NCBI GenBank assembly: GCA_900491605.1
Contig: UESW01000085.1
Coordinates: 1 to 64,000, forward strand
Length of the DNA stretch: 64,000 bases
From: Calamus simplicifolius
Lineage: Eukaryota > Streptophyta > Magnoliopsida > Arecales > Arecaceae
Direction: 5' to 3'
The notes under the pieces were generated by a model. That model had not been told where the DNA came from, did not search any database, and saw only the letters and a list, made by a program, of their open reading frames with translations. The position numbers were made by a program, and so were the translations under genes. How positions within the stretch are numbered: the first letter of the stretch is position 1; each line of letters starts with the position of its first letter. Of this stretch, positions 42,156 through 55,055 are shown piece after piece.

Positions 42156-45100
42156 ATGATGGAGATCGAAGGCGAGCGTTACCTCCAGCACCCTCCTCCC
42201 ATGAAGAAAGGTCCTCCCCATGACAAAAGCCGCTACTGCCGATTCCACCGGGACTATGGCCATGACACTGACAGCTGCTATAGCTTGAAGCAGGCCATCG
42301 AGGAGCTCATTCAGTGGGGCTACCTCGGCAAATATGTTCAGAAGGTGCAGCTACTGCTGCCGACCCTCATGGGGCCTCTGCCTATTCAGGCCCCGATCGA
42401 CAACGCCCCCATGGAGCGGACGATCGGAATGGTGTCCTGGGGATCAACCTCCGCATCTAAGCGGCCGAGGGGGGAGGAGGTGCTGAGTAATGTAATTCCT
42501 GAGGGGGGATCTGCTGTCATAGATAATGTAAGCAATGAAGGCGTCGTCGTCTCTATGATGATCGCTAAGCACCCTATAAAGAGGATATTAGTTGATAGTG
42601 GCAGCTCAGCTGACATCCTTACCTATGACGCTTTTGTTCGGATGGGATTATATTTGGACTCCCTTCAGCCTGTGGCGACCCCTTTGGTCAGTTTCAATGG
42701 AGACTCCATAAGGGTTGAAGGTGAAATACCTTTGCCCGTCACAGCCGGAACACCGCCATGTCAAAGCACAGTGATTATGAAATTCCTGGTTGTGAGGGTT
42801 TCCTTGGCGTATAACGCCATTTGGGGCATCCAGGTTTGAACCTTTTGGATGCAGTTATTTCCACCCGGCGCCTATTAGTGCAGTTCCCCACTAGTGGAGG
42901 AGTCGGTGAGATCCACGGTGAGGTCAGCCCAGTCATGTCCTGTTATCACGCGGCATCAAGTCCTCTGGAAGCTGAACCAACTTTTGAAGCATCCGACCCT
43001 AGAGACTCTAACAAGGGAGGAGAACCAGCTGGACATCTTTTAACCTTCCCTCTTGGAGATGACCCAGCAAGAACCGTCCGTGTCGGCGGACTCCTTCCCC
43101 CAGAAGACCGGGAGCATCTCTTAGCCTTTTTGTGGGCTAATTCAGACGTCTTTGCCTGGTCAGCATCTGATATGCCCGGCATCCCTCCGGAAGTGATCAC
43201 CCACAAGCTTAACATTGACCCGCGGCACCGTCCAATCCGCCAGAAGAAGAGAAGTTTTGCTCCTGATCGACAAAAGGCTATTGACGAGGAAGTTAACAAG
43301 CTACTCAGTGCCGGCCACATCCGGGAGGCACACTACCCCAGTTGGCTGGCCAATGTGGTCATGGTGCGTAAGGAAAATGGAAGTTGGAGGATTTGCATAG
43401 ATTTCACCGACCTGAACAAGGCGTGTCCAAAGGACAGTTTTCCCCTGCCAAGGATTGATCAGCTGGTAGATTCCACCTCCAGGCACGAACTCCTTAGCTT
43501 CATGGACGCTTTCTCAGGATATAATCAGATAAGGATGGACCCCAACGATGAAGAGCATACCTCCTTTGTGACGGAAAAGGGCATTTATTGCTACAAAGTG
43601 ATGCCTTTTGGCCTCAAGAACGCGAGGGCAACTTACCAAAGGTTGATGAACAGAGTGTTCCAGGACCAGCTAGGCCGGAATATGGAAGTCTATGTAGACG
43701 ACATGCTGACAAAGAGCACCCGCGCCTCTGATCACGTCTCCGACTTAGAGGAGACCTTCAACAACCTCCGTCGCTTCCAAGTTAAGCTGAACCCCAAGAA
43801 GTGTGCTTTTGGGATCACGGCAGGCAAGTTCCTAGGCTTCATGGTGACCCAACGGGGGATCGAGGCAAACCCAGAGAAGATCAGCGCCATACTCAACATG
43901 AGGCCACTGTCCAGCAAGAAGGAAGTGCAGCGATTAATTGGGAGGATAGCGGCTCTAAGTCGTTTCCTCTCCAAATCGGCCGAGAGATGCTTGCCCTTCT
44001 TCAAGGCCTTGCGGAAAATGAATAGCTTCGAGTGGACAGACAATTGCCAGAGGGCCTTCGACGGGTTGAAGGTGTTCCTGTCCCCTCCACCGCTCCTATC
44101 CAAGCCAAGAGATGGAGAAAGTCTTTTTCTCTACTTAGCCGCTTCTTCGGAAGCCGTTAGGTCAGTTTTGGTGCGTCTCGACGCTGATGAAACTCAAAGG
44201 TCTGTCTACTATGTGAGTAAGGTCCTTCATGACGCAGAAGTCAGGTACTCCAAAGCGAAAAAGGTTATCTTCGCCCTGATAGTCTCTACTCGGCGTCTCC
44301 GCCCGTATTTTCAAGCCCATCCTATTGTGGTGCTCACTGATCAACCCCTGCGAGCCATCCTGGCTCATCCTGATACCTCAGGCTGACTCGCCAAGTGGGC
44401 CATCAAGCTGGGAGAGTTCGACCTCTCTTTCCAGGCTCGATCGGCTCTGAAATCCCAAGTTTTGGCTGACTTCCTAGTTGAATGCACATGGGCAGAGGAG
44501 ACGACTAAAGAGGTTACCAAGGAACAGTGCAAGCCCGAGCCAGGCGAAGATGGGAAAACTTGGATCCTTCATGTGGACGACGCATCAAACTCTCAAGGAA
44601 GCAGCGCCGGCCTCATTCTTGTCGGACCAGGCGGAGAGAGGACAGAATGCGCCCTGCGGTTTCTATTCGAAGCCACCAACAATCAAGCTGACTATGAGGC
44701 CTTGCTGGCCAGGCTAAGGCTAGCCCAGGAGTTTGGAATAAGGCGTCTTAGAGCTTTCACGGACTCGCAACTCATCTCTGGGCAAATCAATGGGGAGTAC
44801 GAGGCGCGTGACCCCGCTATGACTCAATACTTGGGTAAGGTTCCACTCCTGACCTCTCCGCTGGCTTATTTCAATATCAGTTATATTCCACGAAGCGAAA
44901 ATGCCAAGGCCAACATCCTTTCTCGTCTGGCCACCTCTGCCGACGGTGTGGCAAGGGATACTTACATTGAATATTTGGAAAGACCCAGTATAGAGGATAG
45001 CGAGAAAATCCTCCCGCTCACCCAAGAGGCCACATGGATGGACGCCTATGTCCATTATCTCACTGACGGCACACTCCCTGATGACCGCAACGAGGCCAGG

Positions 45101-46276
45101 CTGCTCAAGTGGATAGCCTCCAAATTCATCCTTCTCGATGGGCATCTATATAGAAGGTCATTCTCCTATCCCCTGCTCAAGTGCGTGGGACCCACCGACG
45201 CCGACTATATCCTCAGAGAAATCCATGAGGGCATCTGTGGAAACCATCTGGGGGGCAGATCCTTAGCCCAAAAGGCCCTCTGTCAGGAATATTTCTGGCT
45301 CACTATGAGGGAGGATGCGGCTAAATTAGTGTTGAAATGTGATGGTTGCCAGCGCCATGCACACATCCAACTCAACCATCTACCCCGCTGAGCTCACTCT
45401 CGGCTCCATGGCCCTTTGCTCAGTGGGGAATGGACATTCTCGGGCCATTCCCCCCAGCTTCCGGGCAACGGAGGTTCTTGCTAGTCGCCATTGACTACTT
45501 CACCAAATGGGTCGAGGTCGAAGCGTTAGCCAAGATCACTGAAAGCAAAGTTAGAGCTTTCTTTTGGAAGTCAATCATATGCCGTTTTGGCCTGCCTTAC
45601 ACCCTTGTCACGGACAATGGCCGCCAATTCAACAACGAAGCATTCAAAGTCTTCTGTGACGAGCTAGGCATTCATCATCGATTCACCTCCGTCGGCCACC
45701 CCCAAACCAACGGGGAGGCTGAGGTTATGAACCACACCATCCTTAGAGGACTCAGAACCCGGTTGGACGGGTCCAAAGGTCGATGGGTGGAGGAGCTCCC
45801 CAGCATGATATGGGCCTATCACACGACCCCCAGGGCCCCGATGGGCGAGACTCCTTTCAGTCTCGCCTTTGAATCCAAAGCTGTCATTCCTGGCGAGATT
45901 GGATTACCCAGTCCGCGCATGGAGTCCTTCAGTGAGGAAAACAACTCCGCGCTGATTCGGGCTAATTTGGACTTCATCGACGAGGCACATGATCGGGCGA
46001 GGCTATGCATGGTGACTTTCCGTCAACGAGTGGCCAGGTACTACAATGCTCAAGTTCGCCTTAAGGTCTTTCGCCGCAGAGATTTGGTGTTGCGAAAAGC
46101 TGAGGTTTCAAAGCCTACGAGAGGGGCAAACTATCCCCCAACTGGGAGGGCCCTTATCGCATTGCCGAGGCACTCCACCGGGGGGCATACAAATTAGAAG
46201 AGCTCGACGGACAACCCATTCCATGCACCTGGAATGCGGATAACCTCGCCAATATTACCAATAATGTATTCCCCTA
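42156..46276 (+). pseudogene. Gypsy Tat pol: protease, RT, two RNases H, integrase (broken)
   Basis: The CCHC-like end of gag (YCRFHRDYGHDTDSC) is at about 42232. Protease VDSGSSA is at 42591-42611. RT has FMDAFSGYNQ (near 43500) and YVDD at 43691-43702. The Gypsy RNase H follows to a TGA at 44384-44386, where the family has Arg. The second RNase H (archaeal type) is near 44565-44940 (HVDDASNSQGSSAGLILVG). The integrase zinc region (HLGGRSLAQK, CDGCQRH) spans 45248-45360. The catalytic D, D and E lie in DILGPF (near 45430), VTDNGRQF (near 45607) and the PQTNGEAE segment (near 45703). Frame slips near 42835, 45385 and 46120. The product would end at NNVFP, stop 46274-46276. Confidence 0.92.
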
Positions 46277-46346
46277 GGGCGTGAGCAATAAAGGGGGTCC
46301 CTTCAAACGAAACAGCCTACTCTCCCTTGCCTCCAAGGAGCAAGTC

Positions 46347-49300
46347 TCTCAAAAGGAGCTAGCTGACATTGCGGCTAACGGGACACCACTTGGCCCCGGC
46401 ACGATAGTGCCCCCGAGTTGGTTAAGACCCTAACAGCTCTGTACCCGGTCGAGTCGCCCTTCAGGCGCACACAAACCCCTGAAGTGATTCAAAAGGAGCT
46501 CGCCGGCATCGCGGCTAACGGGACACCACTCGGCCCCGGCACGGCGGTGCCTCCGAGTCGGTTAAGACCCTAACAACTCTGTACCCGGTCGAGTCACCTT
46601 CAGGCAGCACAAAAACCCCTGAAGAGGTTCAAAAGGAGCTCGCCGGCATCGCAGCTAACGGGACACCACTCGGCCCCAGCACGGTAGTGCCCCCGAGTCG
46701 GTTAAGACCATAACAGCTCCGTACCTGATCGAGTCATCCTTTAGGCGGCACATAAACCCTTGAAGCGGTTCAAAAGGAGCTCGCCAGCATTGCGGCTAAC
46801 GGGACACCACTCGGCCCCGGCACAGTGGTGCCCTCGAGTCGGTTAAGAACCTAACAGCTCCGTACCCTGTCGAGTCACCCTTCAGGTGGCACACAAACCC
46901 CTGAAGCAGTTCAAAAGGAGCTCGCCGGCATCGCGGCTAATGGGACACCACTCGGCCCCGGCACGGCAGTGCTCCCGAGTCGGTTAAGACCCTAATAGCT
47001 CCGTACCCGATCGAGTCGCCCTTCAGGCGGCACACAAACCCCTGAAGCAGTTCAAAAGGAACTCGCTAGCATCGCGGCAAACGGGACACCACTCGGCTCC
47101 GGCACGATAGTGTCCCCGAGTCGGTTAAGACCCTAACAGCTCCGTACCCAGTCGAGTCGCCCTTCAGGCGGCATACAAACCCCTAAAGCGGTTCAAAAGG
47201 AGTTCGCCGGCATCGCGGCTAACGAGACACCACTCTACCCTGGCACGGCAGTGCCCTCGAGTCGGTTAAGACCCTAACAGCTCTGTACCCGGTCGAGTCA
47301 CCCTTCAGGCAGCACACAAACCCCTGAAAAGGAGCTCGCCGGCATCACGGCTAACAGGACACCACTCAGCCCCGGCATAGCAGTACCCTCAAGTCGGTTA
47401 AGACCCTAACAGCTCTGTACCTGGTTGAGTCGCCATTCAGGCGGCACACAAACCCCTGAAGCGATTCAAAAAGAGCTCGCTGGCATCGCGGCTAATGGGA
47501 CACCACTCGGCCCCGGCACGGTGGTGCCCCCGAGTCGGTTAAGACCCTAATAGCTCCGTACCTGGTCGAGTCGCCCTTCAGGCGGCACACAAATCCCTGA
47601 AGCGGTTCAAAAGGAGATCGCCAGCATCGCGGCTAACGGGACACCACTCAGCCCTGGCACAGCAGTGCCCCTAAGTCGGTTAAGAACCTAACAGCTCCGT
47701 ACCCGGTCGAGTCGCCCTTCAGGCAGCACACAAACCCCTAAAGCAGTTCAAAAGGAGCTCACCGGCATCGCGGCTAACGGGACACCACTCGGCCCTGGCA
47801 CGGCAGTGCTCCCGAGTCAGTTAAGACCCTAATATCTCCGTACCCGGTCGAGTCGCCCTTCAGGTGGCACACAAACCCCTGAAGCGGTTCAAAAGGAACT
47901 CGCTAGCATCGCGGCTAACGGGACACCACTCGGCCCCGGCACGACAGTGCCCCCGAGTCGGTTAAGACCCTAACAGCTCCGTACCCGGTCGAGTCACCCT
48001 TCAGGCGGCATACAAACCCCTGAAGCGGTTTAAAAGGAGTTCGCCGGCATCGCGGCTAACGAGACACCACTCTACCCCGGCACGGCAGTGCCCCCAAGTC
48101 GGTTAAGACCATAACAGCTCTGTACCCGATCGAGTCACCCTTCAGGCAGCACACAAACCCCTGAAGCGGTTCAAAAGGAGCTTGCCAACATCGCGGCTAA
48201 CGGGACACCACTCGGCCCCGGCACAGCAGTACCCTCGAGTCGGATAAGACCCTAACAGCTCTGTACCTGGTTGAGTTGCCATTCAGGCGGCACACAAACC
48301 CATGAAGCGATTCAAAAAGAGCTCGCTGGCATCGCGGCTAATGGGACACCACTCGGCCCCGGCACGGTGGTGCCCCCGAGTTGGTTAAGACCCTAACAAC
48401 TCTGTACCCGGTCGAGTCGCCTTCAGGCAGCACAAAAACCCTTGAAGAGGTTCAAAAGGAGCTCGCCAGCATCGCAGCTAACGGGACACCACTCGGCCCC
48501 AGCACGGTAGTGCCCCCAGTCGGTTAAGACCATAACAGCTCCGTACCCGGTCGAGTCATCCTTTAGGCGACACACAAACCCTTGAAGCGGTTCAAAAGGA
48601 GCTCGCCAGCATCGCGGCTAACGGGACACCACTCGGCCCCGGCACAGTGGTGCCCCCGAGTCGGTTAAGAACCTAACAGCTCCGTACCTGGTCGAGTCGC
48701 CCTTCAGGTGGCACACAAACCCCTGAAGTAGTTCAAAACGAGCTCGCCGGCATCGCGGCTAACGGAACACCACTCGGCCCCGGCACGGCAGTGCTCCCGA
48801 GTCGGTTAAGACCCTAATAGCTCCGTACCCGGTCAAGTCGCCCTTCAGGCGGCACACAAACCCCTGAAGCGGTTCAAAAGGAACTCGCTAGGATCACGGC
48901 TAACGGGACACCACTCGGCCCCGGCACGACAGTGCCCCGAGTCGGTTAAGACCCTAACAGCTCCATACCCGGTCGAGTCGCCCTTCAGGCGGCATACAAA
49001 CCCCTGAAGCGGTTCAAAAGGAGTTCGCCGGCATCACGGCTAATGAGACACCACTTTACCCTGGCACGGCAGTGCCCCCGAGTCGGTTAAGACCCTAACA
49101 GCTCTATACCCAGTCGAGTCACCCTTCAGGCAGCACACAAACCCCTGAAGCGGTTCAAAAGGAGCTCGCCGGCATCACGGCTAATGGGACACCACTCGGC
49201 CCCGGCACAGCAGTACCCTCGAGTCGGTTAAGACCCTAACAGCTCTGTACCTGGTTGAGTCGCCATTCAGGCGGCACACAAACCCCTGAAGCGATTCAAA

Positions 49301-52300
49301 AAGAGCTCGCTGGCATCGCGGCTAATGGGACACCACTCGGCCCCGGTACGGTGGTGCCCCTGAGTCGGTTAAGACCCTAACAGCTCCGTACCTGGTTGAG
49401 TCACCCTTCAGGCGGCACACAAATCCCTGAAGCGGTTCAAAAGGAGCTCGCCAGCATCGTGGCTAACAGGACACCACTCGGCCCTGGCACAGCGGTGCCC
49501 CTAAGTCGGTTAAGAACCTAACAGCTTCGTACCCGGTCGAGTCGCCCTTCAGGCGGCACACAAACCCCTAAAGCAGTTCAAAAGGAGCTCGCCGGCATCG
49601 TGGCTAACGGGACACCACTCGGCCCCGGCACGGCAGTGCTCCCGAGTCGGTTAAGACCCTACTATCTCCGTACCCGGTCGAGTCGTCCTTCAGGCGGCAC
49701 ACAAACCCCTGAAGCGGTTCAAAAGGAACTCGCTAGCATCGCGGCTAATGGGACACCACTCGGCCCCGGCACGACAATGCCCCTGAGTCGGTTAAGACCC
49801 TAACAGCTCCGTACCCGGTCGAGTCGCCCTTCAGGTGGCATACAAACCCCTGAAGCGGTTCAAAAGGAGTTCACCAGCATCGCGGCTAACGAGACACCAC
49901 TCTACCCTGGCACGACAGTGCCCCCGAGTCGGTTAAGACCCTAACAGCTCTGTACCCAATCGAGTCGCCCTTCAGGCAGCACACAAACCCCTGAAGCGGT
50001 TCAAAAGGAGCTCGCCGACATCGTGGCTAACGGGACACCACTCGGCCCCGGCACAGCAGTACCCTCGAGTCGGTTAAGACCCTAACAGCTCTATACCTGG
50101 TTGAGTTGCCATTCAGGCGGCACACAAACCCCTGAAGCGATTCAAAAAGAGCTCGCTGGCATCACGGCTAATGGGACACCACTCGGCCCCGGCACGGTGG
50201 TGCCCCCGAGTTGGTTAAGACCCTAACAGCACTGTACCTGGTCAAGTCGCCCTTCAGGCGGCACACAAACCCCTAAAGCGGTTCAAAAGGAGCACGCTGG
50301 CATCGCGGCTAACGGGACACCACTCGGCCCTGGCACGGCAGTGCCCCGAGTTGGTTAAGACCCTAACAGCTCCGTACCCGATCGAGTTGCCCTTCAGGTG
50401 GCACACAAACCCCTAAAGCGGTTCAAAAGGAGATCGCTGGCATCGCGGCTAATGGGACACCACTTGGCCCCGGCATGGCAGTGCCCCCGAGTTGGTTAAG
50501 ACCCTAACAGCTTCGTACCTGGTCAAGTCACCCTTCAGACGGCACAAAACCCATGAAGCGGTTCAAAAGGAGCTCGCCGGCATTGCGGCTAATGGGACAC
50601 CACTCGGCCTCGGCACGGTAGTGTCCCCGAGTTGGTTAAGACCCTAATAGCTCCATACCCTGTCGAGTCACCCTTCAGGCGGCACACAAACCCCTAAAGC
50701 GGTTCAAAAGGAGCTCGCCGGCATCGCGGCTAACGGGACACCACTCAGCCCCGGCACGATAGTGCCCTCGAGTCGGTTAAGACCCTAACAGCTCTGTACT
50801 CGGTTGAGTCGCCCTTCAGGCAGCACACAAACCCCTGAAGTGATTCAAAACGAGCTCACCGGCATCGCGACTAATGGGACACCACTCAGCCCCGGCATGG
50901 CGGTGCCCCCGAGTCAGTTAAGACCCTAACAGCTCCGTACCCGATCGAGTCGCTCTTCATGCGGCACACAAACCCTTGAAGCGGTTTAAAAGGAGCTCGC
51001 TGGCATCGCGGCTAACAGGACTCCACTCGGCCCCGGCACGGTGGTGCCTCCGAGTCGGTTAAGACCCTAACAGCTCCGTACCCGATCGAGTCACCCTTCA
51101 GGCAGCACAAAAACCCTGATGTGGTTCAAAGGAGATCACCGGCATTGCGGCTAATGGGACACCATTCGACCCCGGCACGGCGGTGCCCCCGAGTCGGTTA
51201 AGACCCTAACAGCTCCATACCCGGTCGAGTCACCCTTCAGGCGGCACACAAACCCCTGAAGCAGTTCAAAAGGAGCTCACCGGCATTGTGGCTAACGGGA
51301 CACCACTCGGCCCCGGCACGGCAGTGCTCCCGAGTCGGTTAAGACCCTAACAACTTCGAACCTGGTCGAGTCGCCCTTCATGTGGCACACAAACCCCTGA
51401 AGCGGTTCCAAAGGAGCTCGCCAGCATCGCAGCTAATGGGACACCACTCAGTCCCAGCACGGCAGTGCCCCCAAGTCTGTTAAGACCCTAACAGCTACGT
51501 ATCCGGTCGAGTCACCCTTCAGGCGGCATACAAACCCCTGAAGCGGTTCAAAAGGAGCTTGCCGGCATTGCGGCTAACGGAACACCACTCTACCATGGCA
51601 CGACAGTGCCCCCGAGTCGGTTAAGACCCTAACAGCTCCATACCCGATCGAGTCACCTTTCAGGTGGCACACAAACCCCTGAAGCGGTTCAAAAGGAGCT
51701 CGCCAGCATTGCGGCTCACAGGACACCACTCGGCCCTGGCACGACAGTGCCCCCGAGTCGGTTAAGACCCTAACAGCTCCGTACCCGGTCGATTCACCTT
51801 TTAGGTAGCACACAAACCCCTGAAGCATTTCAAAAGGAGCTCGCCGGCACCGCAGCTAATGGGACACCACTTGGCCCTGGCACAGCGGTGCCCCTGAGTT
51901 GGTTAAGACCCTAACAGCTCCATACCCAGTCGAGTCATCCTTCAGGCGGCACACAAACCCCTGAAGCAGTTTAAAAGGAGCTCACCGGCATCGTGGCTAA
52001 TGGGACACCACTCGGCCACGGCACGGCAGTGCCCCTGAGTCAGTTAAGACCCTAACAGCTCCGTACCTGGTCGAGTTGCCCTTCAGGCGGCACACAAACC
52101 CCTGAAGCGATTCAAAAGGAGCTCGCCGGCATCGCAGATAATGGGACACCACTCGGCCCCGGCATGGCGGTGCCCCCCGAGTCGGTTAAGACCCTAACAG
52201 CTCCGTACCCGATCGAGTCGCCCTTCAGGCGGTACACAAACCCCTGAAGCGGTTCAAAAGGAGCTCGCTGGCATCGTGGCTAACGTGACACCACTCAGCC

Positions 52301-52668
52301 CCGGCACGGCAGTGCCCCCGAGTTGGTTAAGACCCTAACAGCTCTGTACCCGATTGAGTCGCCCTTCAGGCGGCACACAAACCCCTGAAGCGGTTCAAAA
52401 GGAGCTCACTGGCATCGCAGCTAACGGGACACCACTCGGCTCTGGCACGACAGTGCCCCCAGTCGGTTAAGACCCTAACAACTCTGTACCCGATTGAGTC
52501 ATCCTTCAGGTGGCACACAAACCCCTGAGGCGGTTCAAAAGGAGCTCATCGGCATCGCGGCTAACGGGACACCACTCGGTCCCGGCACGGCAGTACCCCC
52601 GAGTCGGTTAAGACCCTAACAGCTCCATACCCGGTCGAGTCACCCTTCTGATGGAACACAAACCCCTC
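46347..52668 (+). repeat. 141-bp tandem repeat array, about 45 units
   Basis: The unit GTTCAAAAGGAGCTCGCC ... CACACAAACCCCTGAAGCG recurs at 46627, 46768, 46909 and 47050, a period of 141 bp, and continues for 6.3 kb between pol and the antisense ORF. It includes conserved CGGCCCCGGCACGGCAGTG and GTCGGTTAAGACCCTAACAG blocks. Units differ by scattered transitions and small deletions. Specific variants recur every six or seven units (see findings). Tandem repeats in this place are known for Tat-type elements and can seed satellite DNA. Occasional short ORFs in it are not genes. Confidence 0.95.
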
Positions 52669-53084
52669 ACGATGGCAGAATCAACCTCAACCATCTCTGG
52701 TCAATCTAGATGCCTCCAAAGTTAGGCTTGGCATCAAGCCGCCCGGAGATCTTTTCAAGCCTTTGGGGATTCATGCGTAAGCAAGCCTTCTTGCAAACAG
52801 CCTGCGATAGCACGAAACATCTTAAGTGACTGTTCTTATGGCCGGCCTACATCCTAGAGACGCATTCGAATATTGGCTAAGTTCGGAGTCACGGAACATC
52901 TTAGAAGATACTATATTCGGCTTCGATGTCGTCAGCAAATACAATTTGGCCACAAGAAGTAAGGCACAGTAAGGCATTTTTCTCAGAAGAAGGAAGACGG
53001 GATGGATTGAAACACAAAGAAGTTAGGAGGAAAATCTCTTTCATTAACTATTGAAGAAAGGTACAAAATTGGGCCTGAGGCCGG
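52669..53084. other. Spacer between tandem array and antisense ORF
   Basis: Single-copy retrotransposon sequence with no open frame or motif recognised. It may hold the 3' end of the antisense transcript. Confidence 0.45.
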
Positions 53085-54620
53085 TTACATACAATAAAGT
53101 AAAAGAAATATAACTAAAGGCTCGCCGGGGCTGGGCTTCCTTTCGTCCTTTTTCTCCGCGGGCTCCTCGTCAGAATCCCCAGGTCGGATGTCTTCAAGTT
53201 CAGCAATCTCGATATTGAGGGCCGCGGATACTCTGACCTTGCACATCTCGAAGCCCTGAATAGAAGCATCGAGGCTGGCCTCGACGACTTCTTGCTTGAA
53301 CTCCGGCGAGAACTTATAATTGGAGACAGCCTGCCCTGCCTCGGCTTCGGCCCGCTGCGCCATGGCCTCGGCCTCCCAGGCCTTGCTCTTGGCCTCTTCG
53401 GTGCGGGCGCTGGCCTCGTCAGCACAGGCCACCACCCCAGCCTTCTCCGAGCCCACCTCCGTTGCCACCTTCTCTGCGGTGGCCGCTCTCTCTGCAGCCT
53501 CCGCTGCCGCCTTCTCCGCGGCGGCCGCTCTCTCTGCCGCGATCCGAGTCTCCTCCTCAGCGCGTTGGAGCCGCCGAGTCAACTCCTCATTCTGCGTCGC
53601 GGCCTTCAATCTCTCTGAGGCCAACTCCATTTTGGCCTCGGCCCTGGAGGCTCGGCCGCTCTCGACTTCGGCCCGGCCCTCCATCTCTCTCAGGTGACCG
53701 GCCCAGCTCTCCTCGCGGGCCGAGGCTTTCTAATGAAGGCGAGCAAGGCTTTCAGCCTGCGCCATGCTCTCCTTCTTATATCTATTGGCCCGCGCCAGGG
53801 CCTTGGTGATTGTGGTGGAAGAGTGGGCCAGCGCCTCGCGAAGGCCCAACGCTCCAGTGACCAGCTGTAGCAGAGGAAGCGTGTCAGCTTCGAGAAGAGG
53901 AAGAAATATGGGAAAATGACAGGTGCTCAAAATTTACCGGGACAATAGAGACCATAACCATGTCCAGGAGTGCGGAGTGACTCATCCCCCGCGTCTCCTC
54001 TTCAAGCTCGACAGTTCAGACCCCTGATAGGAGGCGGAAGGCCTGCGTGGCGTCCGCCATTGAGCTGACCGGGGGAACCAGCCTCGTCTGCCCCACCTGC
54101 GGGCCTTCGGCTTGGGGGCGGGCCAGGCACCGAGCCGATTGGCGGGATGAGCTCCCCGACTAACCCCTTTGCTTCTCGATCGCCTCCGCCCTGTTCCGAG
54201 CCTCCCTGGCGACCCGCTTCCCTTCACTGGCGGTTGGGGGAGCGTCTTCTTTCTTCGGCTCAGCAGCGGCAGGAGGGCCGACAACAACAGTAACCTACCC
54301 TGCCTCGGGCACATCGGCGGAGGCAGGAAATTCCTCCTCTCCATCTAAAACTACCACCATCGTCTCGGTGTTGGCCGGGATCTCCCCTTCTTCGATTTCA
54401 GCCCTCGCTGGCTTCCGGGCCGGTCCTACAACCGGCTTCTTCTCAGCCGGCTCCCCCATGGGCGTCGGGGCGGTGGGGGCTGCGGCCGGCCTCGCCGGCT
54501 CCCTTCCCCGGGGTTTCTTCACCGGCCGGGATGACTCTCCGGTCGCCCACCTTTTCTACCTCAAAATGGCCTCAAAGTCCCTGGCGGAAACCCTCATTGC
54601 TACACAAAAAGAATAACGAG
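53085..54620 (-). pseudogene. Antisense ORF region of complete Tat element
   Basis: Minus-strand frames. A proline/alanine-rich acidic part (54522-54295: PAEKKPVVGPARKPARAEIE, then EEGEI-like) is followed after stops by a segment at 53930-53730 and a 199-codon frame at 53684-53085. The latter is an Ala/Glu/Arg-rich probable coiled coil (RAEEETRIAAERAAAAEKAA) ending in an acidic Glu/Asp/Lys tail. Antisense ORFs here are known in Tat relatives such as Grande. A stop after PEAG and gaps between frames suggest lesions, introns, or both. The long coiled coil is the best preserved portion. Function unknown. Confidence 0.6.
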
Positions 54621-55055
54621 CATCAGTAACGGCATACATTAAATCGAAGGACAGACAGAAAGATTCAGGCGCTAAGCTCACCGGTCGCCGGGGATAACTC
54701 GGCTTCTACCAGGCTCTCCTCGGACAGGAGTTCCTTGTAACCGGGGATTTGACAGTTGGACAGTTGGGTGAATATAGAAAACAGGCCATAGAAAACAGAG
54801 CGATAATGACGCCCTTGGCTTTTTCCCATCACCCAATGGGCTCCTTCTCTGGATCATCCGGCGCCAACGTCATCACTACCTAACGCATGATTACGGGAGA
54901 TCTCCGAAGCGACACTGCCTCGAAATAAAGCGCTAGCACATCAGCCCATTTAAAGTGCACTAAAAGAGGCAATCATTCTTTTTGAATTTTCGTGCCCCTT
55001 TCGCCCAAAGGATTGCAGATGCGTCGTCCTTAGCGCTTAGGGGAGGGGGGGCATC
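54621..55055 (+). other. Noncoding region with polypurine tract before the 3' LTR
   Basis: No gene. The purine tract AGGGGAGGGGGGGCAT at 55039-55054 directly precedes the LTR and is positioned to prime plus-strand synthesis. Confidence 0.7.

Noticed and set aside
44720..45145. Minus-strand 141-codon frame over the Gypsy second RNase H
   Set aside because: Shadow of a GC-rich coding region. The plus strand has the RNase H and integrase motifs.
49600..51828. Short open frames inside the 141-bp array as genes
   Set aside because: Each unit normally carries stops in all frames. These frames depend on one or two unit variants, are only 60-90 codons long and have no domain.
46347..52668. CRISPR-like array
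   Set aside because: The unit is 141 bp of fully repeated sequence without unique spacers, sits inside a plant Gypsy retrotransposon, and no cas genes exist here.
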